DNA of 41,558 nucleotides from Collinsella aerofaciens (GCA_030841765.1 JAUUSS010000002.1:1-41558), one strand, 5' to 3'. Numbered from the stretch's first letter, positions 9,215 to 18,256 are shown. The notes: a model not told the origin generated them from the letters alone. Numbers and translations are program-made.

Positions 9215-12200
9215 CTACACGTCCCTCCTTACAAACGTTCCTTCGTGGTTATACGAGCAGCGCGCGTGCGCAGCTTGCGCCGATGTCGGATCGACCGCCG
9301 TCACGACGCCCGCCTTGAGTTCGCGCAGCCGCTCGGCAATGCCGGTCTCCACGCGATCGAGCAGCACATCGAAGTCCATGTTGCCGCCCTCGCCCGGGAA
9401 GCCCTTCTTAAGGCCCGGAATGCGACCGTCGCCGCGCTCCTGCTCCAACAGCTCGGCGCTCGCGGCACCGCGCAGCGCGGGCTTGCCGCCCTTGGTGGAA
9501 AAGTAAAGCGCCGCACGGGTATTCAGATCCAGCGCCCGGCGCATGGCCTGGGCGTAGATGAGCGTTTGGGTATGTGGCGGCAACCAGCGCGGATCGTCGA
9601 TGGGCGCCGCGCCCGATTCCTCGTCGCGCACCGTAGGGTCGGCGAGCTTAAACTCCTCAACGCCCGTGCGATGCTTGTAGTCGATCACCACGGCACGATT
9701 CTCGGCGTCCACGTCCACGCGGTCGATGCGCCCGCCAAGCGGCCAGCCGGCATACTCGACCTTGAGCTCGTTGAAGGCGAACTCCAGGTAGCGCGGGGCA
9801 AAGGGGGCAAGTGCCTCGGACTCGTAGGCAAGCACGCCCTCAAGCTGCGGCAAGATCTCGGCCACCTGGCGCTCCTCCACCGCAGAGAGCGGCACCAGCG
9901 GGCCCTCCGTGCCTCGCTTGCCGGCGTGCTCGGTCAACGTCTCGTCAAAGACCTCGCGCAGCAGCTCCTGGGCGCGCGGCAGATTCTCGGGCGTCACGCG
10001 CTCCATGCCCTCCTGGGGCAGGCGGGCATGCAGGCGCTCCAGCACATCGTGGACAAAGTTGCCCTTCTCCATGTTGCCAAAGCCCGCGTCGATGGACTGG
10101 GGCTTCACGCGATACGACACGAACCAGCACAGCGGGCACGTCGAGTACGCCTCAATCTGCGAGGCAGACGTCAGACGCGGCACGAGCGGCGCGTTCTCGT
10201 CCTCGCCATCGCGGCGGCGCAGGACCAGGTACGGCACGGCCGCCTCACCCAAATGCTGAGGAGCCTCGCACGCGACGCGCTTGCACTCGATGCCCTCGCC
10301 GGCTGCTGGATCAAAATCGGCGACGATACCGCCCTCGCCCACGCACGCAGCCTTGACGGCGCCAGTGGCCTCGGCGTGCGCCCGCAGCTCGGTCCACACG
10401 GCAGCCGGATAGCACTCGCGTGCCTGGCGATCGTGAGTCACGCGAGCAAGCACAACGGGGCCGCGCGCCGCCTGCATCGCGCGGCCAAAGCGCACGCGCA
10501 GCAGGGCCGCGGGCTCAAGCGCCACACCCTCGCGACCAAGACTCGCCGTCAGCGTGGCCAGCGGGCCCTCCTCATGTGAGAGCGGATAGCTGTCCAAGTC
10601 GACGTCGGCAAACAGAACGGCATCGTAGCTGCCGGGGCGCAGGGCTGCCGCATCGGCAAGCGACGCAAAGCGCAGCTGGGCGCGCGGCGTGCGGTCGACC
10701 TCGTAGGTCTCGTAATCGTATGCTGTGCTGCGCATGTCCACCTTGGTACGAACGTCGTCGAGCACGGGCACGGTCGCGACCTGCGACACGTCGAGCGCGC
10801 GGGCGTCGTTCATAAGAATGTCGATGGCATGTCGCAGCAGGGCGGTCTCCGCCTGGCGACGGGCCTGACCGTCAAGGCCTCCAAGGGCGCGATCGGGCAA
10901 CGCCTCGGCGACGGCGAGCATTGCCTTGAGCGCCGTCACGGGTTTGTCGCGCCACAGCGCTTGGAACACGTCCGAGACCACGCACGGCACGTTCTTAAAC
11001 CAGTTCTCATCACTGGCAGCTTTGCGCGTACCCCTCACCTGGCCCTGTACGCTCTGCAGCAGGCTCTTGACGGCCGTGGTGGTCTTGCCACGCGACAGAC
11101 GCATGTTCTTGTCGAAGGTGCGCGCGCTGGCAGCATCGGCACCCGAAAGCGGACTGTAAATCCAGTCGGTAAGCTCCGGCGCGGGCCACCACTCGGTCTT
11201 GGAGGCGGTGCCCTCGTCAGCGGCCTTCATGCGCTCGATCAGATTGGCGAGCGCCGTGAACTGCCTGCCCGCGATGGATTGGGAAAACGCCGTGAACTCG
11301 GTTGTCTCAGCAGCGATGTGACGCGCCGCCAAACGGGCAGCGAGTTCACCGAACAGCTGGGGCGCCCGGGCGGAAACCACGAGCACGCGCGCGGCGTCCT
11401 CACACGTTTTTACCAGCTCATCGATTGCATCCACATAGGCGTGGGCGCGGGCGTGAGGGCCGGCAACCTCTACAAAGGTAAGCTGAGCGGCGGACTCGGA
11501 GGCAGTCTGAGGCGCAGCGGCACCCTCCCCCAGCGGCGCGGCCTCAAACAGCACACCGCGGGCATCAAAGGCAGCAGCCAGGTCCTCGCGCATTGCCGCC
11601 TGCTCGCGGGCAAGCAGCACAACGACCTCTCCCCCGTTGTTTGCCACGGCGGACAGCAACTCGAGCAGGCCGTGCGTAAACGACGTGACGCCGCGCACAC
11701 ATACCGCGCGGGCGCACGCCGGAAGGTTGTCGGCCAGCACCTCGGCCATAAGGTCAGCCGCCTCGCAGGGCTCGACCATGTCTCGACGGTCCAAGCCGCT
11801 CGCATAGGCACTCAACAGCTCGAACACGCGAGCCTCGGCGTCGCTCTTGGGATCGGGCCGGCAAACGTCGCCGCAGCAGCGCTCGGCACCCGTTCCCGCT
11901 ACGCCCGGCAACACATCGCGGGCCATGCGCGCGAGCATGCGCACCGTGCCCTGACTGCGCGAAAGCGGCTGCAGGTCCGCATCGTCGCGACGGGCGATCA
12001 TGTCCGAGAACAGCATCTGGCGCTGCATGTTGTCGACAAAGCTGCGGCCATCGCCCATAAGCTCCCACAGCGAACGAAGCCACGACGCGGGGGTTTTGTA
12101 GTCAACGCCCAGCGAGGCGCCAGCAACCGCAGCATCGTGACGGCACAGGTCGAGCTCGGCAAACGAGGGCGCCAGCAAAACGGCACGCCCGTGGCGGGCA

Positions 12201-12277
12201 ACCAGGTCGGCGAGCAACGCCGCCTCGGCGTCGCTCAAGTCCGTACCGGTATTGGTGGTATAGATTCGAACAGGCAT
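9215..12277 (-). CDS. addB: AddB/RexB-type nuclease subunit
   Basis: Partner of AddA, 1020 residues. The order addB then addA, separated by 3 bp, is the usual one. The C-terminal nuclease core is visible as GGRIDRVDV followed by VVIDYKHRTG. The N-terminus (MPVRIYTTNTGTDLSDAEAA) shows no Walker A motif, which resembles RexB rather than Bacillus AddB. Of the four iron-sulfur cysteines known in AddB, a Cys pair is present around STCPLCWF, but the C-terminus has a single Cys (ARCSYNHEG), so the cluster may be lost. The start has GGAGG 4 bases upstream. The call rests on the fused context and nuclease motif, because AddB proteins diverge strongly. Confidence 0.88.
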   Translation of the reverse strand: MPVRIYTTNTGTDLSDAEAALLADLVARHGRAVLLAPSFAELDLCRHDAAVAGASLGVDYKTPASWLRSLWELMGDGRSFVDNMQRQMLFSDMIARRDDADLQPLSRSQGTVRMLARMARDVLPGVAGTGAERCCGDVCRPDPKSDAEARVFELLSAYASGLDRRDMVEPCEAADLMAEVLADNLPACARAVCVRGVTSFTHGLLELLSAVANNGGEVVVLLAREQAAMREDLAAAFDARGVLFEAAPLGEGAAAPQTASESAAQLTFVEVAGPHARAHAYVDAIDELVKTCEDAARVLVVSARAPQLFGELAARLAARHIAAETTEFTAFSQSIAGRQFTALANLIERMKAADEGTASKTEWWPAPELTDWIYSPLSGADAASARTFDKNMRLSRGKTTTAVKSLLQSVQGQVRGTRKAASDENWFKNVPCVVSDVFQALWRDKPVTALKAMLAVAEALPDRALGGLDGQARRQAETALLRHAIDILMNDARALDVSQVATVPVLDDVRTKVDMRSTAYDYETYEVDRTPRAQLRFASLADAAALRPGSYDAVLFADVDLDSYPLSHEEGPLATLTASLGREGVALEPAALLRVRFGRAMQAARGPVVLARVTHDRQARECYPAAVWTELRAHAEATGAVKAACVGEGGIVADFDPAAGEGIECKRVACEAPQHLGEAAVPYLVLRRRDGEDENAPLVPRLTSASQIEAYSTCPLCWFVSYRVKPQSIDAGFGNMEKGNFVHDVLERLHARLPQEGMERVTPENLPRAQELLREVFDETLTEHAGKRGTEGPLVPLSAVEERQVAEILPQLEGVLAYESEALAPFAPRYLEFAFNELKVEYAGWPLGGRIDRVDVDAENRAVVIDYKHRTGVEEFKLADPTVRDEESGAAPIDDPRWLPPHTQTLIYAQAMRRALDLNTRAALYFSTKGGKPALRGAASAELLEQERGDGRIPGLKKGFPGEGGNMDFDVLLDRVETGIAERLRELKAGVVTAVDPTSAQAAHARCSYNHEGTFVRRDV

Positions 12278-12360
12278 GGTCCTCCACTCAAACCGTTCGC
12301 AATAATCAATGCATCCATCCTACCCGCCCACGCGGACAGATTTGCCCCACGCCAACAGAT

Positions 12361-12446
12361 TTGATCCCTTGGGGACGGAGGAAAACGGATCACCGAAGGG
12401 GTCAGTCTAACCATGCAATCCGTTTCCCCCGTCCCCAAGGGATCAA
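12361..12446. repeat. palindromic intergenic repeat, family 2 (head-to-head pair)
   Basis: Two inverted copies of a roughly 29-base unit beginning TTGATCCCTTGGGGACGG and ending AAAACGGAT: left arm 12361-12390, right arm 12418-12446. The same unit occurs in the opposite inverted order at 31749-31810 and once alone at 25393-25422. It lies just beyond the yerC terminator. Confidence 0.85.
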
Positions 12447-12470
12447 AAAACCGCCCCCGAAGGGACGGTT
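12445..12470 (-). terminator. intrinsic terminator of the yerC-like gene
   Basis: On the minus strand AACCGTCCC, loop TTCG and GGGGCGGTT are followed by T6. The 9-bp stem contains one G-T pair. It begins 27 bases past the stop of the small regulator gene. Confidence 0.85.
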
Positions 12471-12496
12471 CTGCGCAATTCGTTTTTGCCGCTGGC

Positions 12497-12796
12497 CTAC
12501 TCGCCATCCTCCAGTTTGATGAGGATCTTGCGATAGCCACCGTACTCGCCATTAAGCGCCTTGGACACGCGGCTCACCGTGGTGGACGAAGCGCCGGTGC
12601 GCGCCTGAACCTCAACATAGGGCTCGCCCTCGTCCAGATAGCGCGCGACCTGCAGACGCTGCGATAAATCGCAAATCTCGCGCGGCGTGCAGATATCGGT
12701 TAAAAACGCCTGGATATCGTTCTCGTCGTCCAAAAGACTAAATGCGTGGACCAGCTGCTTGACATCAGGCTTGTCAAACATGTTCTCGATATTCAT
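12497..12796 (-). CDS. YerC/YecD-family TrpR-like regulator
   Basis: A 99-residue protein that fits the YerC/YecD group of Trp-repressor-fold proteins. It has an N-terminal helical part (residues 1-45), then TPREICDLSQRLQVARYL and a helix-turn-helix around YVEVQARTGASSTTVSRVSKALN (about 60-82). The DNA target is unknown for this family; B. subtilis YerC is essentially uncharacterised. The gene has its own terminator and lies upstream of the addBA block on the same strand. Its ribosome site is weak (GGCGGTGA). Two ATGCAT-like sites in the upstream region could be operators. Confidence 0.88.
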   Translation of the reverse strand: MNIENMFDKPDVKQLVHAFSLLDDENDIQAFLTDICTPREICDLSQRLQVARYLDEGEPYVEVQARTGASSTTVSRVSKALNGEYGGYRKILIKLEDGE

Positions 12797-13121
12797 CGAT
12801 CACCGCCAAACCCGCCAAAAGGCATCGAAGTTGATACTAACATCGGGCATCGTTCGCCCGTAAATATGCAATAAAACTATGCATGGGTCATTTGCCCGTA
12901 GCAGTGTAGCACACCACTAAACTAAAGTGACAAGACTCTCTGTCAGCGGCACGTTTTTCAGGACGAACGCCGTTTAGAAACCGAATGCGCACGTAAGCTC
13001 CACGAATATCTGAGACAATAGGCGCCCAAACACCGCGGCGCGCCCGCGCAACCATCCAAGTCGCCGCCGCAAGCCGCTTCACGCGACGCCAGCAACCCCG
13101 GCGCAAGAAAGGATTCACGCC
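12797..13121. other. intergenic region between divergent yerC-like and yvlD-like genes
   Basis: No gene is seen here. Around 12863-12885 the minus strand reads TGCATAGTTTTATTGCATA, two TGCATA boxes resembling an ARG-box-like operator, positioned to control the yerC-like gene. Nothing else stands out. Confidence 0.4.
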
Positions 13122-13487
13122 ATGCGCTTTATGCTTAACTGGCTCTTCACCTCGATCGCCATCGCGATCGCCACGTTCCTCGTCCCCGGTATCCAACCCT
13201 TCGGCTTTGCCGAGGCCTGGGTCTGCTTTGCCTTTGTGGGACTGTTCCTCAACATCGTCGATTCGTTCGTCAAACCGTTCCTCACGGTCATCTCGCTGCC
13301 GCTCACGATCATTACGCTCGGCATTTTCCAGCTCGTGCTCAACAGCTTTATGCTGGAGCTCGCCAGCTACCTGTCGGTCAACCTGTTGGGCGTCGGCATC
13401 TCCATCGCCGGCTTTGGCTCGGCCTTTATGGGCAGCATCCTAGTGTCCATCATGCGCAGTATCCTCGATAGTATTGCCGAAGAGTAG
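13122..13487 (+). CDS. YvlD/phage-holin-4 family membrane protein
   Basis: A 121-residue integral membrane protein with about four hydrophobic segments (residues 4-20, 29-47, 55-75 and 85-113). It matches the YvlD family (the Pfam Phage_holin_4_2 type), which despite its name is mostly chromosomal and linked to envelope stress in Firmicutes. Hallmarks are NWLFTSIAIAIATFLVPGI and the central NIVDSFVKPFLTVISLPLT. AAGAAAGGA lies about 9 bases upstream of the ATG. It stands alone, with a strong terminator 37 bp after the stop. Nothing around it points to a prophage. Confidence 0.88.
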   Translation: MRFMLNWLFTSIAIAIATFLVPGIQPFGFAEAWVCFAFVGLFLNIVDSFVKPFLTVISLPLTIITLGIFQLVLNSFMLELASYLSVNLLGVGISIAGFGSAFMGSILVSIMRSILDSIAEE

Positions 13488-13523
13488 AACGCCCCCGGCA
13501 CACAAACTCATCGGACCAAATCA

Positions 13524-13560
13524 AAGGCCGCCCATCGCAAAAATGGGCGGCCTTCTTATT
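13524..13560 (+). terminator. intrinsic terminator after the yvlD-like gene
   Basis: A perfect 12-bp stem AAGGCCGCCCAT / ATGGGCGGCCTT with a 7-base loop, followed by CTTATTT. It lies between convergent genes and may serve the Rrf2 gene as well. Confidence 0.9.
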
Positions 13561-13623
13561 TGCCAAGTCTCAAAGGACGAGAGAATCTACCATTTCTACC
13601 CGTCCCCACATGGCGGGTGTGGG

Positions 13624-14052
13624 TTAGATGACGTAGTCGTAGCCATGGTTGGGAGCGACAAGCTGATCGAGCGTCACGCCGTCGAGGTAGTCGTTGATGA
13701 GCTTGTCCAGGTTCTTCCACACGTCGAGCGTGGGGCACTCATCCGAACGTGAACAGCCCTTGCAGTCGCCGTCCAGGCATGCGACCGGCGCCAGGCTGCC
13801 CTCGGTCAGGCGCAGGATCTCGCCCACCGTATACTGCTCGGGCGGGCGCGTGAGCACGTAGCCGCCGCCCTTGCCGCGCATGCCCGAGAGCATATTGGCG
13901 CAGACGAGCGTAGCCAAAATGTTCTCCAGATATTTCTCCGAAATCCCCTGACGCGCGGCGATCTCTTTGAGGGGAATGCGGCCTGCCGCCTGGTGCTCGG
14001 CCAGGTCAACCATAACGCGCAGGGCGTACCTGCCCTTAGTAGAAACCAACAT
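13624..14052 (-). CDS. Rrf2-family regulator with iron-sulfur-type cysteines (IscR/CymR-like)
   Basis: A 142-residue Rrf2 protein. The N-terminal winged helix-turn-helix begins MLVSTKGRYALRVMVDLA and includes GISEKYLENILATL (recognition helix) and the wing MRGKGGGYVLTRP. Four cysteines at residues 92, 97, 100 and 106 lie in the loop where IscR and NsrR ligate an iron-sulfur cluster (IscR uses 92, 98 and 104), so cluster sensing is plausible. The gene is divergent from cysK, the classic position for a CymR-type regulator of cysteine synthesis; the presence of cysteines is more IscR-like. The ribosome site is AAAGG, 11 bases from the ATG. Confidence 0.9.
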   Translation of the reverse strand: MLVSTKGRYALRVMVDLAEHQAAGRIPLKEIAARQGISEKYLENILATLVCANMLSGMRGKGGGYVLTRPPEQYTVGEILRLTEGSLAPVACLDGDCKGCSRSDECPTLDVWKNLDKLINDYLDGVTLDQLVAPNHGYDYVI

Positions 14053-14114
14053 ATATAGTGCTGCCTTTCGGTCTTTTAGTCCGTTGAAATTCTAGCCGAA
14101 AAATTGGCTTTGAA

Positions 14115-14142
14115 AATACCTATTCCCGTCAAGCTGGTTAAT
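14115..14142. promoter_or_regulatory. candidate Rrf2/CymR-type operator
   Basis: AATACC and GGTTAAT form an imperfect inverted repeat separated by 15 bases. Size and shape resemble CymR-type operators. It lies between the divergent rrf2 and cysK genes. Confidence 0.4.
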
Positions 14143-14165
14143 CGCCTCGTAATAATCTTCTATTT

Positions 14166-14198
14166 CCTATTGCGTTACTAGGCTTTACTGTCTACTAT
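14166..14198 (+). promoter_or_regulatory. cysK promoter with overlapping inverted repeat
   Basis: The -35 is TTGCGT (14170-14175), the spacer is exactly 17 bases and the -10 is TACTAT (14193-14198). The repeat CCTA-N9-TAGG (14166-14182) overlaps the -35, where a bound regulator would block polymerase. Confidence 0.6.
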
Positions 14199-14220
14199 GC
14201 TTGCCAACAGCAAAAAGAAC

Positions 14221-14241
14221 AACCCATAAGGTTTATGGGTT
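14221..14241 (+). promoter_or_regulatory. hairpin/palindrome in the cysK leader
   Basis: AACCCATAA, GGT and TTATGGGTT give a perfect 9-bp stem with a 3-base loop, inside the predicted 5' untranslated region about 65 bases before the ATG. It may be a second operator or an RNA structure. Confidence 0.5.
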
Positions 14242-14305
14242 TCGCTGCTACACACACCGTAAAACCACACGGTATCCAGTCATTTGAACACTTTGGAGGT
14301 TCACC

Positions 14306-15244
<939 letters not shown>

Positions 15245-15346
15245 GGCCCGTCGCCCATAGGTTGAGCCCAGGGACGGGCCGGTCTCCTCTCTCCCGGCAG
15301 TCTGAGCCCATCCCATCAGGGTGTCCCACGAGACGTCCGAACTTGC

Positions 15347-15352
15347 TACAAT
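15347..15352 (+). promoter_or_regulatory. possible extended -10 promoter upstream of mnmA
   Basis: TTGCTACAAT contains an extended -10 (TGC plus TACAAT). No good -35 is visible. A start here would place the following terminator hairpin at the very 5' end of the transcript. Confidence 0.35.
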
Positions 15353-15356
15353 GTCT

Positions 15357-15395
15357 GCGGCGCGGAACCAGCCTCCCGCGCCGCTTTTCTTTTTT
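15357..15395 (+). terminator. intrinsic terminator between cysK and mnmA
   Basis: A perfect 9-bp stem GCGGCGCGG / CCGCGCCGC with a 10-base loop, followed by TTTTCTTTTTT. It ends 113 bp beyond the cysK stop region and only 30 bp before the mnmA ATG, so it either ends cysK or works as an attenuator for mnmA. Confidence 0.8.
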
Positions 15396-15424
15396 GGCCA
15401 CATGCCACCAAGGAGAACCTCCCC

Positions 15425-16525
15425 ATGCACAACAAGCGCGTGCTCGTCGCCATGAGCGGCGGCGTCGATTCCAGCGTGACTGCCTATCTGCTTAAAAGTC
15501 AGGGCTACGAATGTGTCGGTGCCACCATGCGCCTCACCTGCCCCGTGCCCGACCCCGCCACGGGCATGAGCAAAGTCGACCGCGACATCGCCGATGCAAA
15601 GGCCGTCGCCGAGCGCCTGGGGATACCCCACCACGTGCTCGACCTGCAGCAAACCTTCGACCGCAGCGTTATCGAGCGCTTTGTGAACGCCTACCAGGAA
15701 GGACTGACGCCCAACCCGTGCATCATCTGCAACCGCCACATTAAGTTTGGCGCGCTGCTCGATGCGGCGCTGGACATGGGCTGCGACTACATCGCCACAG
15801 GTCACTACGCCAAAACGAGCCAGGCGACAGACGGCACCTGGCAGCTACATCGCGGCGAAGATCCCAAAAAGGACCAAAGCTACTTTTTGTATTCGCTTAC
15901 GCAAGAGCGCCTGGCACGCACAATCTTTCCGCTGGCCGGGCTGGACAAGGAGCGCGACGTTCGCCGCATTGCCGCCGAGCAGGGCTTCATCAACGCCAAG
16001 AAGGCCGAGAGCGAGGATATCTGCTTTATCGCGGACGGCGACTACGCGGGCTATATCGAGCGCCGCTGCGGACATGCCGCCGAGCCGGGCGATATTGTAT
16101 GGCGCGACGGCAGCGTGGTCGGACGTCACAACGGCGCCTTGCGTTATACCATCGGCCAGCGCAAGGGCCTGGGCGTCGCGATGGCGCATCCCGTGTACGT
16201 AACGGGCGTCGATGCCGCCAACAACATTGTGCATCTGGGCGAGGCCGAGGATCTGACGGCCACAGCGCTCACGGCCAACGACTGGATCTGGAGCGCCCCT
16301 GCCGACCACATGGAGGCAGAGCTCGATGCCGGCGGCATTCACGTGGGCGCCAAGTACCGCTACCGTCAGAAAGACCAGGCAGCGACCCTTACGCGTGACG
16401 CCAACGGGCAAATGCTGCTAACTTTTGACGAGCCGCAACGAGCCATCGCCCCCGGCCAGGCCGTTGTAGTCTATCGCGGCGACATCGTCCTGGGTGGCGG
16501 TACGGTGACCGGCGCACTTAAGTAG
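15425..16525 (+). CDS. mnmA: tRNA-specific 2-thiouridylase MnmA
   Basis: MnmA adds sulfur to U34 of the Lys, Glu and Gln tRNAs, using ATP to adenylate the base and a persulfide relayed from a cysteine desulfurase. The 366-residue protein has the PP-loop SGGVDSS (residues 11-17), the catalytic cysteines C99 (NPCIICN) and C200 (DICFIADGDY), matching C102/C199 of the E. coli enzyme, and GHYAK for tRNA contact. The C-terminal beta-barrel ends GGGTVTGALK. AAGGAG lies upstream of the ATG. A terminator hairpin sits immediately before it. Confidence 0.97.
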   Translation: MHNKRVLVAMSGGVDSSVTAYLLKSQGYECVGATMRLTCPVPDPATGMSKVDRDIADAKAVAERLGIPHHVLDLQQTFDRSVIERFVNAYQEGLTPNPCIICNRHIKFGALLDAALDMGCDYIATGHYAKTSQATDGTWQLHRGEDPKKDQSYFLYSLTQERLARTIFPLAGLDKERDVRRIAAEQGFINAKKAESEDICFIADGDYAGYIERRCGHAAEPGDIVWRDGSVVGRHNGALRYTIGQRKGLGVAMAHPVYVTGVDAANNIVHLGEAEDLTATALTANDWIWSAPADHMEAELDAGGIHVGAKYRYRQKDQAATLTRDANGQMLLTFDEPQRAIAPGQAVVVYRGDIVLGGGTVTGALK

Positions 16526-16539
16526 CCCCATCCCCTTCA

Positions 16540-16610
16540 TAAGTTGCGGTGAAATAGGGACTGTTTAAGCGTTTAAAACCGCCAAACAGTCCCTATTTCA
16601 CCGCAACTTA
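16540..16610. repeat. palindromic intergenic repeat, family 1 (copy 2)
   Basis: Perfect 27-base inverted arms beginning TAAGTTGCGGTGAAATAGGG, separated by 17 bases. It is related to 5510-5572. It lies between the convergent mnmA and M42 peptidase genes, so it could also act as a bidirectional terminator, though no long T-run follows it. Confidence 0.9.
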
Positions 16611-16661
16611 GAGAGGACGGCCTCGGTCGGTACTGCCGTATCAGCCGAGGCCGCTGCATCG

Positions 16662-17705
16662 CTAGCGCTGTACGTAGGCGCGGACGAGCTCGAAGGTGTT
16701 GCGCACGCCGTCCATGTGGCTACGCTCGTAGTTGTGGCTCGCATACACGCCGGGGCCGATCAGACCATGGCGAATGTCGTAGCCGGCAGAGAGCGTGGCT
16801 TCGACGTCCGAACCGTAATGCGGATACACGTCGATAGCGTAATCGAGCTCAAGCTCGCGCGCGATATTGGACAGCGCCGTCACCAGGTCGTAGTTGTACG
16901 GACCGCCCGAATCCTTGGCGCAGATCGACACCATGTGCTCGGTGCAGCCTAGGTCGTCGCCCACGCAGCCCATGTCAACGCTGATCATCTCGCGCGTGTC
17001 GGCCGGCACGAAGGCGCCGCCGTGGCCCACCTCCTCGTACACGGTAAAGAGCAGCGAAACCTTACGCGAAAGCGTCACCTCGCCAGCGGCGACGGCACGC
17101 GCCAAGCCCAACAAAATGGCGGCCGATAGCTTGTCATCCAGGAAGCGGCTCTTAATGTAGCCGCTCTCCGTCACCGTCGTGCGAGGATCCATAGCGATGA
17201 TGTCGCCGGTCTGAATACCCAGCTCGAGCACATCGTCCTTGCTGTCGACGTTCTCGTCGAGCAAGATCTCCATGTTCTTCTCGATGGTCTTGACCGGCTC
17301 GTCGGCCACGTGCGCCGAAGGCTCGGTGTTAAGAACCACGCCCGTGTAGACATTGCCGTCGCGCGTGTAGACGGTGCAGTTCTCGCCATCGGCCGTAGAC
17401 CACTGATGCCCACCGAGCGTCGTGGGGCGCAGGCGGCCATTGTCCTTAATGGAACGCACCATGGCGCCTAGGGTATCGACATGGCTCGCCAGTACGAGCG
17501 GCTCGCCCTCGCCGCCAAGCTCAACGAGCACGTTACCCTTATTAGAACGCTCAGGCCCAAACCCCATATCGCGCAGGGTCTCCATCAGATAATCAGTCGC
17601 CGCACGGGTATAGCCGGTAGGGGAGGCAATAGAAGTCAGCGTCTTAAGCTGTCCTGCGATATAGGAGAGCGTCTCCTCTAGAGAAGCATCAATATTAGAA
17701 GTCAT
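16662..17705 (-). CDS. M42-family metallo-aminopeptidase
   Basis: A cytosolic dinuclear-metal aminopeptidase of the M42 family (YsdC/FrvX/glutamyl aminopeptidase type), about 347 residues. Metal and catalytic positions are visible in order: H in LASHVDTLG, D in FLDDKLSAA, the E pair in YEEVGHGG, D in SVDMG and H in YASHNYERSH. Two start codons lie 6 bp apart (17711 and 17705). GGAAGG directly abuts the first and sits 6 bases before the second, so 17705 is preferred. Substrate specificity cannot be read from the sequence. It is monocistronic between repeat-rich gaps. Confidence 0.93.
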   Translation of the reverse strand: MTSNIDASLEETLSYIAGQLKTLTSIASPTGYTRAATDYLMETLRDMGFGPERSNKGNVLVELGGEGEPLVLASHVDTLGAMVRSIKDNGRLRPTTLGGHQWSTADGENCTVYTRDGNVYTGVVLNTEPSAHVADEPVKTIEKNMEILLDENVDSKDDVLELGIQTGDIIAMDPRTTVTESGYIKSRFLDDKLSAAILLGLARAVAAGEVTLSRKVSLLFTVYEEVGHGGAFVPADTREMISVDMGCVGDDLGCTEHMVSICAKDSGGPYNYDLVTALSNIARELELDYAIDVYPHYGSDVEATLSAGYDIRHGLIGPGVYASHNYERSHMDGVRNTFELVRAYVQR

Positions 17706-18224
17706 ATGCATCCTTCCAAGTAAAACTAAGACCGAGTCCCGATTTTAACCGTTCTGCACGTGCAATGCCCCAGGAGCCGAGCCGCCTCCAGACGTCCCCG
17801 CACCGGTTTTGTGCACGTGCACGGTTTACAATCTCAATCTTGCATAAATCCTACTGGTATTTGCATAGAAATGAGGCATCTTTTTGCTTCGTCTCAGGGT
17901 GCCCCACCTTGGACCGTGCAAAAAACGGAGTATTCAGCACCGTGGGCCCCAACGGCCCCATCACGAACGACAAAACGACGCGGTTACAGCAGTGTTGCAG
18001 GTCGTCGCAAAGCAGAAACTCAGTAACAACCCCCTCCACTCATCGATAGCCCGCCCACAATGGCTGTCGATGGGCGCCTGCGGATCACTACCGCCCATTC
18101 ACAACGTTATGCATTTTTAAGAGCTTGTTGAATACTCCCAAAAATGCACGCAGGGAAGTGCACCACCTATCCGCAGCGGGCAGTACGCCTTGGTTTTGTC
18201 CGTCTCAGGGCATCGACGCAGCAC
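17706..18224. other. gene-free region holding element A
   Basis: No credible gene is seen. The palindromes TGCACGTGCA (17755-17764) and GTGCACGTGCAC (17811-17822) lead into element A. The small open frames here are explained by the repeat. Confidence 0.7.
17840..18170. repeat. element A: inverted-ended non-coding element
   Basis: Two TTGCATA boxes (17840 and 17861, 21 bp apart) are followed 54 bp later by CGTGCAAAAAACGGAGTATT (17915-17934). An inverted counterpart, GAATACTCCCAAAAATGCACG, is at about 18130-18150. The inner gap between the AGTATT/AATACT cores is 196 bp. An element at 32703-33080 has the same blocks with the same spacing but an unrelated centre. Confidence 0.75.
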
Positions 18225-18256
18225 AAAAAGCCCCGCCGTGCGTAGCACGGCGGGGC
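18225..18256 (-). terminator. intrinsic terminator of the fucO-like gene
   Basis: A perfect 12-bp stem GCCCCGCCGTGC / GCACGGCGGGGC with a 3-base loop, followed on the minus strand by TTTTT. It lies 54 bp past the stop. Confidence 0.92.

Noticed and set aside
13122..13487. Holin-like gene as evidence for a prophage
   Set aside because: The Phage_holin_4_2/YvlD family is mainly chromosomal, and no phage genes surround it.
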